A DNA stretch of 36,983 nucleotides, from the NCBI GenBank assembly GCA_927417275.1, contig CAKMJV010000019.1, positions 1 through 36,983 on the forward strand. The letters are read 5' to 3'. A program made the translations under genes and the position numbers. Positions 31,882 through 36,983 of this stretch are shown piece by piece. Position 1 is the first letter of the stretch, and each line of letters starts with the position of its first letter. The DNA is from an uncultured Clostridia bacterium. Its GTDB lineage: Bacteria; Bacillota; Clostridia; Peptostreptococcales; Acidaminobacteraceae. The notes under the pieces are model-generated. The model saw only the letters and a program-made list of their open reading frames with translations. It had not been told where the DNA came from and ran no database searches.

Positions 31882-31956
31882 GATGACTCTCCAAAGTTAG
31901 TTGATTTTTTTGTAGACATTTCGCCAAAATTCACCAGATATAATAGATGCATCAAG

Positions 31957-32466
31957 TTATTTTCTAAAAATTATTTTTTTTAAATCACTATCAATTGAAA
32001 CAATATGATTTTTTTCCTCAAATGTTTTTTGAACAAAACCAGTGTAAGCGTATTCCAAAATTATTCTCTTATTATCCTTATTCAAATAATCAATAATATA
32101 ATTTACAAATTCAACTTCTTTTGTCTTTTTTGAACCAAGAATTTCAGTTATTTCTTTACAATCGATGAGATGTGATTCTATAAACTCATAATTACTTACT
32201 GAAATATCCATATACGTAACAACGTTTTCGCTTTCAACCGCTGGTTCCAATCCATCAAACTTAAGATTTTGTTTAAGGTACTCAAAAATTTCTGATTCGT
32301 TTTCATCATAGATAATTCCGAATTTACTGTATGACTGATATTCATTTTCGGTTATATATTCAGTCTTAATTCCTTGATTACTCTCAAATATCATTTTTCC
32401 AACAAAGATTAACATGATAATAGCTAATCCGATGCCGAATAGGCGCATTGTCTTTTTGTTTATCAT
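31957..32466 (-). CDS. Single-pass membrane protein, unknown
   Basis: A 169-residue protein. Start ATG 32466 has GGGAG 6 nt upstream; the longer start at 32538 would add 24 polar residues before the membrane helix. One helix (about 6-25, 'RLFGIGLAIIMLIFVGKMIF') anchors a soluble outer domain with mixed strands and helices ('YSKFGIIYDENESEIFEYLKQNLKFDGLEPAVESENVVTYMDISVSNYEF'). No Cys lipobox and no known motif. No operon partner. Confidence 0.65.
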   Translation of the reverse strand: MINKKTMRLFGIGLAIIMLIFVGKMIFESNQGIKTEYITENEYQSYSKFGIIYDENESEIFEYLKQNLKFDGLEPAVESENVVTYMDISVSNYEFIESHLIDCKEITEILGSKKTKEVEFVNYIIDYLNKDNKRIILEYAYTGFVQKTFEEKNHIVSIDSDLKKIIFRK

Positions 32467-32573
32467 TTTAATCTCCCATTGATTTGAATTGATTTTGAAC
32501 TGTTTGCTCGAGTGTTTCGAAACAGTCCTATAACTCATAATATAGTATTGTTATTTTTTCGATTTTGAACGCT

Positions 32574-32822
32574 CTAACAATGTACTGTACAAATGGATAC
32601 ATTTCGATTGGAACTAATGTGATCATTCCATTTAAAATCATTTGGTAATTTACCTAATGCTTCTTCAAATGTATCATTTACTCTAATGCCCATAATTGAA
32701 TAGTTTTCAGTTACAACTGGTTCTGTTGCTTGAGTTATATCAACTTGAGTTGTATCAACCTGAGTTGTGCAACCACTTAATATGAAGCATACTAGAATAA
32801 TGATCGTTGCATAACTTTTAAT
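32574..32822 (-). pseudogene. Small lipoprotein gene lacking a normal start codon
   Basis: A frame of 82 residues reads IKSYATIIILVCFILSGC, then a repeated Thr-Gln-Val-Asp stretch (TTQVDTTQVDITQ), then 'YSIMGIRVNDTFEEALGKLPNDF' and stops at TAG. It has a clear lipoprotein signal and lipobox Cys-18. An RBS-like AGGCGG lies 7 nt before the codon ATT at 32820-32822, where an ATG would be expected. Either ATT is used as a rare start or the start codon is mutated. The C-terminus also looks short. Together with the next remnant it fills the 32467-33025 gap. Confidence 0.5.
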
Positions 32823-32893
32823 AAGTATACCGCCTTCTTATTTTCAATTGGTTCAATTAAATTAGATGTTTGTAGAAATGTTTTTTTCATCTG

Positions 32894-33062
32894 AATCATT
32901 TTTTTAATGCTAGCAATCGCTCTATTTCACTCTTGATTTTATTGATCAATGCTTTTCTTTCAAAATCATTGGGTCTTGTTGATTCATCGAATCAATGTTT
33001 ATGCTTGATTCATTGACAATATCATTTAATTTTGGTATGAAATCAATCTCATTAATGGTTGC
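32894..33062 (-). pseudogene. Out-of-frame continuation of the membrane protein at 33026
   Basis: In frames other than the gene's own, the DNA across and behind its stop reads TINEIDFIPKLNDIVNESSI, continuing to SMNQQD, and after another shift NDFERKALINKIKSEIERLL, ending ALKK and a TGA. Both stretches look coding (helical, charged) and abut each other. They may be the original C-terminus of the protein at 33026-33475, lost through two indels. Low certainty: no homologue was compared. Confidence 0.3.
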
Positions 33063-33475
33063 AGCGCTTCAATTTTCCGTGTTCCAATATATAGATTTTT
33101 ACCATCACTTGTCGTTATACGCATGATCTTATTGCCACCAAGATAGTAAAATGATCCGCTTGGTGTATTCTTAATCTTTATCCCAAATATACCTAATTGA
33201 CTTGGAACTATAATTTCCGTTTTTACAACTGAATTTAGCAAAATGACTTTATAGGATTTATGAATTGGCAACAACTTATACTCAATTCTATCCTCATAAA
33301 TCTTGAGATCAAATCTAATCATAAAAAGTATTACAGAAAAAATAAAGCAAAGAATAGCGCCTAGTACTAAAACTTCATACTTGTATATAGAAAATGACAA
33401 GAAAACAACTGATAAAATAGCCAGTGACAAACTGATTTTTTTACTTATTTGCTGAGTTTCTTCAAATTTGGCCAT
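33026..33475 (-). CDS. Membrane protein with PH-like domain
   Basis: A 149-residue protein. Start at ATG 33475 (AGGAG, 8 nt upstream); the ATG two codons earlier is too close to the RBS. Two adjacent membrane helices (about 15-32 and 36-52) are followed by a beta-rich domain ('FDLKIYEDRIEYKLLPIHKSYKVILLNSVVKTEIIV', 'GSFYYLGGNKIMRITTSDGKNLYIGT') that resembles bacterial PH domains of the bPH_1/DUF304 kind. The end (LMRLISYQN) may be an artefact of a frameshift, as coding-like sequence continues in another frame. Function unknown. Confidence 0.7.
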   Translation of the reverse strand: MAKFEETQQISKKISLSLAILSVVFLSFSIYKYEVLVLGAILCFIFSVILFMIRFDLKIYEDRIEYKLLPIHKSYKVILLNSVVKTEIIVPSQLGIFGIKIKNTPSGSFYYLGGNKIMRITTSDGKNLYIGTRKIEALQPLMRLISYQN

Positions 33476-33545
33476 TCTCATGCTCCTTTTATGCTCTTAT
33501 ATTTTTCTTGCGAAAGTTCATTTATTACGTCGTTGATTATAAACT

Positions 33546-34010
33546 TCATACCATCCTCTCTTTTACCATTAGAACCTCAGTTTCTCCAAGCTTATAAAAG
33601 TTATCAAACGCACAAAACGCTCTGTAACCTAAACGCGCATATAAACGTTGTGCTTCCACATTCCATGTTCCAACCAATAGAAAGATTTTACGCGTTTTTT
33701 CATGCAAAACGTCTTCCATATATCTCAAAAGTTCGGTTCCTATACCTTTGCCTCTTTCACATTCATGCACAACGAGAAAATGGATATATGGATATTTATC
33801 AAAAGCACCATCATGGTTGACCTGTAGAACACCTAAACACTTATTATTGTCATCTACACGAATATGGATTTCTTTTTTTTCTAACGCCGTTTTTATAACG
33901 CGTTCCAATTTATTCGTATCATTTTCAAAATAGCGTAGTCCAAGTTTTGAGTTGTTAATAATCTTGACAATGCTATTCAAATCTAATTCATCTGCTATTC
34001 TTATATACAT
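33546..34010 (-). CDS. GNAT N-acetyltransferase
   Basis: A 154-residue enzyme. Start ATG 34010 has AAAGGAG 5 nt upstream; an earlier in-frame start at 34034 lies before that RBS. A single GNAT domain: 'YIRIADELDLNSIVKIINNSK', CoA loop 'VVHECERGKGIGTELLRYM' (R-G-K-G-I-G) and 'LVGTWNVEAQRLYARLGYRAFCAFDNFYKLG'. All elements are intact, so it should be active; the substrate is unknown. It follows the membrane protein at 34051 by 40 bp in the same direction. Confidence 0.9.
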   Translation of the reverse strand: MYIRIADELDLNSIVKIINNSKLGLRYFENDTNKLERVIKTALEKKEIHIRVDDNNKCLGVLQVNHDGAFDKYPYIHFLVVHECERGKGIGTELLRYMEDVLHEKTRKIFLLVGTWNVEAQRLYARLGYRAFCAFDNFYKLGETEVLMVKERMV

Positions 34011-34050
34011 TTTGACTCCTTTATAAAATATCAATCAAATCAGTAGACAA

Positions 34051-34926
34051 CTATTCAATCGCCTTGGCTCTCATCGCTTCTGTTAACGCAAGTCCACGTT
34101 CCCTATCATAGCCATATACGTGACGCACTTCGGGAGGCATAGTAATCTCTATTCCAACAATTTTGCTATCATTTATGAAAAATGTAATATCCCTGCTTTC
34201 ATTTGTTTCTGGGGTAAATGGTTGCCATATAAAGGCATATTCAAAGTCGTATTTATTTTCAAGTGTCGCTAGATTATTGTCGACAAATTCGCTGTAACTT
34301 AGTAAATTCGACCGTGTCTCTGACAATGCTTCATCCTTCTCAAGGTAATACAAATCGTCTTCATAAGCAATTAATAAATCACTTTCAGTACTGCCAATAG
34401 CAACCCCTTTGTTCGTATGCATGCCTTCAATATTCGTCCAAAGGTAAGCGATGAACACTTGATTGTCCAGATCAAAATAATCCGTATCAACGAACAATCC
34501 ACCATTTTGGCTTGCAAACCAATATAGGTTGTGTTGGCTAGGCGGCGCTAAATCGTCACTTTCATGGTGTAATACTTTTATAGTCTGTTCTTCAACATTA
34601 AAACGATCAAACAGCGTATAAGTCCCCTGCACTTGACCACTTTTATCCGCCAATGTAAGTGAGAAATCGTCCGTCATTCGCGCGTCATATCGCTCTGAAA
34701 AAGTGAAATCCCATAAATAGTGCAAATCCGCGTGCACATTTTGAGGAATCGTTGGTTTATCGAGTGGTATTGTGTACGGTTCAGTACTTGGACTAGTACT
34801 TTCAACTGTAGACATTTCAGTTTGATTTACAATCTGATTCGTTTTGTTTTCATTAAACAGGCTATATAGAATAAAAGTAATAATTCCTATAGAGATCAGT
34901 AAGATGAATTTAAATTTTGTTTTCAT
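34051..34926 (-). CDS. Membrane-anchored extracellular protein, unknown
   Basis: A 291-residue protein with one N-terminal helix (about 6-24) and no lipobox, then a Ser/Thr-rich linker (30-55) and a large outer domain. 'NKGVAIGSTESDLLIAYEDDLYYLEKDE' (about 165-192) is a pattern common in cell-envelope proteins of Bacillota, without known function. RBS AGGAG. Its ATG overlaps the TGA of the small gene upstream (ATGA), so the two are translationally coupled. Confidence 0.75.
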   Translation of the reverse strand: MKTKFKFILLISIGIITFILYSLFNENKTNQIVNQTEMSTVESTSPSTEPYTIPLDKPTIPQNVHADLHYLWDFTFSERYDARMTDDFSLTLADKSGQVQGTYTLFDRFNVEEQTIKVLHHESDDLAPPSQHNLYWFASQNGGLFVDTDYFDLDNQVFIAYLWTNIEGMHTNKGVAIGSTESDLLIAYEDDLYYLEKDEALSETRSNLLSYSEFVDNNLATLENKYDFEYAFIWQPFTPETNESRDITFFINDSKIVGIEITMPPEVRHVYGYDRERGLALTEAMRAKAIE

Positions 34927-35096
34927 ACGTCTCCTTTATGCATCATAGCACAACCATGCGCTCTAGCAGTTTCTTCCGATTGCTGCATAAGCTTTAAGCC
35001 GTAGCAACATTTGCGATACTTTTCATCACTCCATAGCGCTTCCTCTATGAAATTTACATCCTCTTCAGAATCAGTGGTTTCAAGTTCATTTCGCAT
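34923..35096 (-). CDS. 57-residue protein coupled to the next gene
   Basis: A short frame from ATG 35096: MRNELETTDSEEDVNF, then 'IEEALWSDEKYRKCCYGLKLMQQSEETARAHGCAMMHKGDV'. It is a charged helical protein with three Cys (CC and one more). The stop overlaps the start of the 34926 gene, and the RBS of that gene (AAAGGAGAC) lies in its last codons. There is no clear RBS of its own. The protein-like composition and the overlap support a real gene; the family is unknown. Confidence 0.5.
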   Translation of the reverse strand: MRNELETTDSEEDVNFIEEALWSDEKYRKCCYGLKLMQQSEETARAHGCAMMHKGDV

Positions 35097-35110
35097 AACT
35101 TTCTAATCGT

Positions 35111-35725
35111 TTATAATTGTTTTCCATTTTTCGACTTACTAAGACCTAATGCAATAAAACCTACACCGCATAAAGTAGAAGATATTTGATTGAGATTTAA
35201 AAAAAAGTGAACCAACTGAAAGTAAGATTCTACTGGTTTAGGACTAATATAATGTGTAGCCTTATAAGCCATGAAAATCCAATTAATGATAATACCTATT
35301 AAACTAATTATAATTAACATCTCAACTTTATGATTCATAATTTTTTTGAAATTCACTTTGATCGCAAAAAGTAAAATTAATGATAAGTTAATTGCAATAA
35401 AAGTAATCGATCTAAAAAACCATTCTTGATTGACTGAACTAAACTTAAATAAGTATATCTGATTATTCGCTACTATTATTCCGATAAAAATCGATATTAA
35501 AAACATAATAATACCTACTATTTTCTTTGGTTTAGTTAAATCAATTAACATAACACCAAGTAGCAGTATAATAGCAAGTTCAGCGTAATCTCTCATATTA
35601 TAAAACAACATTGAATACTTAGTTGATTCTGTAGTTAAATATAACAACCATACTATTCCCATGATTATCATTAAGGTTCCATTTATTATCAAAAAGTTTC
35701 GTTTATTAACTAATTTTTGAAACAT
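35111..35725 (-). CDS. Six-helix membrane protein, unknown
   Basis: A 204-residue protein with six hydrophobic segments (about 10-28, 40-58, 66-84, 97-116, 125-150 and 178-197) and short loops. The C-terminus is basic (SKSKNGKQL). No family motif is visible. RBS GGAGG. It lies 14 bp upstream of the 57-residue gene, so a three-gene operon 35725-34051 is likely, possibly continued by the GNAT at 34010. Confidence 0.75.
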   Translation of the reverse strand: MFQKLVNKRNFLIINGTLMIIMGIVWLLYLTTESTKYSMLFYNMRDYAELAIILLLGVMLIDLTKPKKIVGIIMFLISIFIGIIVANNQIYLFKFSSVNQEWFFRSITFIAINLSLILLFAIKVNFKKIMNHKVEMLIIISLIGIIINWIFMAYKATHYISPKPVESYFQLVHFFLNLNQISSTLCGVGFIALGLSKSKNGKQL

Positions 35726-35807
35726 ACTTCAACCTCCTATTAATCGGTTTCATTTCTGAAAGTTATATTCATTGACCCTACTCTAAATTTCATGTTTTTT
35801 TCAGTCT

Positions 35808-36278
35808 TTATGGATTCAAACTTTTTACCATTATTAAACACGGATTGTCTGCATCCCAGATTTCTTTAAATTCTTCGAGTGGAAAAAAGCCTACGCTTAG
35901 ATAAAACTCCCTTGTCTTCTTATAAAATTCATAATCTGATGATTCTCCCAATGTCTTCACCATGAAGAATTTATAGCCATTACTTGTCAGATATTTTTCA
36001 GCAACTTGAACCAATTCTTTTCCTATTCCCCTGCGATGATACTCTTTTAATATGCCAGTAACATAAATATCTGCAGTAAACTGATTATTAAACTTAAGGC
36101 ACAAAAAACCGACTACATGATCATTATCCATTGCACAATAAAAAATCTTGTCCTTAACCGTCTCTATATAATCAAGAAGTGATTTTTCATTTCCAAACCA
36201 CTCTGGTAATTGTCTCAAAATCTCTTCGGTTATTCTTGACTTACTTAATTCATCTTTAATTTCTGTTATGGTAATCAT
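35808..36278 (-). CDS. GNAT N-acetyltransferase
   Basis: A 156-residue single GNAT domain. 'VVGFLCLKFNNQFTADIYVTGILKEYHRRGIGKELVQVAEKYL' contains the CoA loop R-R-G-I-G, and 'FMVKTLGESSDYEFYKKTREFYLSVGFFPLEEFKEIWDADNPCLIMVK' is typical of a GNAT subgroup in which the acceptor pocket is followed by 'iWd..NPClimvK'. RBS AGGAG. Intact; substrate unknown. The GC-rich hairpin at 36346-36381 lies upstream, between it and the AAC(6')-like gene. Confidence 0.9.
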   Translation of the reverse strand: MITITEIKDELSKSRITEEILRQLPEWFGNEKSLLDYIETVKDKIFYCAMDNDHVVGFLCLKFNNQFTADIYVTGILKEYHRRGIGKELVQVAEKYLTSNGYKFFMVKTLGESSDYEFYKKTREFYLSVGFFPLEEFKEIWDADNPCLIMVKSLNP

Positions 36279-36345
36279 CCTATTCTCCTATATACTTAAA
36301 ATAAATAATGTTTTTTCACTAGCACCATCTTTCACATTAATGTTT

Positions 36346-36381
36346 ATCTTGCCCTCGCTGCCTTAGTGGCGAGGGCAAGGT
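36346..36381. repeat. GC-rich hairpin element
   Basis: TTGCCCTCGC pairs perfectly with GCGAGGGCAA around a 10-nt loop, and further flanking pairing (TTATC with GATAA) extends the stem with a small bulge. A second hairpin (GGATGGC with GCCATCC, 6-nt loop) lies at 36413-36432. No T-run follows on either strand, so it is not a normal terminator. The G+C content is well above that of the surroundings. It overlaps the last codons of the AAC(6')-like gene. Confidence 0.7.
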
Positions 36382-36983
36382 GATAAATGTCGAACCGAGG
36401 TTTCTTGTTCATAGGATGGCATTAAGGCCATCCCCTTAAATACCACGCATCTCGAATATTCTATTAACCAGCAATCTCGCTTTTCTCCTTCATGCATTTC
36501 ATGGAAGGGCAATAACTTCTTCTTAACAAAACCGCATTTTTCATAACATGCAATCGCTCGATGATTCCAACATTGTGGGTCCATAATCACCTTATCCACA
36601 TTCTTCTCTTTCAAAAGATACTCAACCATAGATTTTACAAGTTTAGTACCAATACCTTTGTTCCAATATTTTGTCTCGCCAATAAATTGATCAAGTCCAT
36701 ATATAATCTCATTAATATCACAGTATCCATATTCCCGTCTCTCTTCATCATCAATAAGATAGTACTGAATATATCCAATTTGAACAGTTTCATATTCCAC
36801 GATGCATCCTGTAACCTTGTCATCTCTATTGAAATACTTTTCTATGACCAACTGCTCATTAAATGGGCAATCCCTTCCTTCATAGTATTGAAGGATTTCC
36901 GGATTAGATAGCCATTTAGCAAGCAAAGATGCATCTTGATTCTCAAGTGTTCGAACTACCAATTTATCATGCTCATATATTTT
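36363..36983 (-). CDS. AAC(6')-type aminoglycoside acetyltransferase-like GNAT, partial at right edge
   Basis: The frame is open to the window edge, so the start lies outside; residues IYEHDK precede the first possible start (TTG 36962). 'VVRTLENQDASLLAKWLSNPEILQYYEGRD', 'GYIQYYLIDDEE', 'YGLDQFIGETKYWNKGIGTKLVKSMVEYL' (CoA loop), 'VIMDPQCWNHRAIACYEKCGFVKKKLLPFHEMHEGEKRDCWLIEY' follow the AAC(6')-Ie/Ib pattern in order, including DQFIGE, MDP and HEGEKxDCWL. It would acetylate the 6' amine of aminoglycosides or a similar sugar amine. After 'IEYS' about 29 unrelated residues (from RCVVFKGM, ending PCPRH) are added, encoded by GC-rich DNA. Confidence 0.8.
   Translation of the reverse strand, partial: KIYEHDKLVVRTLENQDASLLAKWLSNPEILQYYEGRDCPFNEQLVIEKYFNRDDKVTGCIVEYETVQIGYIQYYLIDDEERREYGYCDINEIIYGLDQFIGETKYWNKGIGTKLVKSMVEYLLKEKNVDKVIMDPQCWNHRAIACYEKCGFVKKKLLPFHEMHEGEKRDCWLIEYSRCVVFKGMALMPSYEQETSVRHLSPCPRH

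Noticed and set aside
36346..36381. A rho-independent terminator
   Set aside because: The stem is strong, but no T-run follows on either strand.

Overview
The window is AT-rich DNA (roughly one third G+C by eye) from a low-GC Bacillota, most likely a clostridial relative. Genes carry strong AGGAGG-type ribosome binding sites, promoters are of the sigma-A type, and translation uses the standard bacterial code: TGA ends intact genes such as cstA. The genus cannot be read from the sequence. Nearly all genes lie on the minus strand. The plus-strand exceptions are a DUF3800 gene, an orphan hicB, a coiled-coil lipoprotein and a broken DUF5655-like gene.

Region 1 (1-8.6 kb) holds small accessory genes: a flavin-binding PNPOx-like protein, an NHL-repeat lipoprotein, a tightly coupled pair (DarT-like ADP-ribosyltransferase fold plus Ham1/RdgB-like NTP pyrophosphatase), a GmhB-like HAD phosphatase with an altered motif I, a membrane protein built from a tandem duplication, a DUF3800 protein with a 23-bp repeat in triplicate at its 3' end, GNATs, and a clear Arr rifamycin ADP-ribosyltransferase. 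Region 2 (8.6-21.6 kb) is dense in acetyltransferases, SAM methyltransferases, a nucleotidyltransferase, a SatA-type streptothricin acetyltransferase, a sirtuin, a Nudix enzyme and small lipoproteins. Many genes here are visibly broken: a hicA tail, an HTH stub, a methyltransferase cut by the sat gene, one methyltransferase with a single-base frameshift and another with one in-frame stop, a split GNAT, and a GNAT fragment paralogous to an intact copy 10 kb away. Region 3 (21.6-30.5 kb) looks like ordinary chromosome: a glutaredoxin-zinc ribbon fusion, a low-molecular-weight tyrosine phosphatase, and a coherent module of a LytS/LytT-type sensor pair followed by a five-gene operon (unknown protein, CstA transporter, small acidic protein, ArsA-family ATPase, ferritin-like protein). 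Region 4 (30.5-37 kb) returns to accessory content: GNATs, a methyltransferase, small membrane or lipoproteins with decayed remnants, and an AAC(6')-like acetyltransferase that runs off the right edge.

Functionally, the best-supported system is the two-component pair next to cstA. By analogy with BtsSR/BtsT and LytST it probably senses pyruvate or a related small carboxylate and controls its uptake; the ArsA ATPase and ferritin-like protein in that operon are unexplained partners. The rest reads as a turnover zone in which detoxification-type genes (Arr, Sat, AAC(6')-like, VOC, nucleotidyltransferase, many GNATs and methyltransferases) are gained and lost. I saw no integrase, transposase, CRISPR array, tRNA or rRNA.
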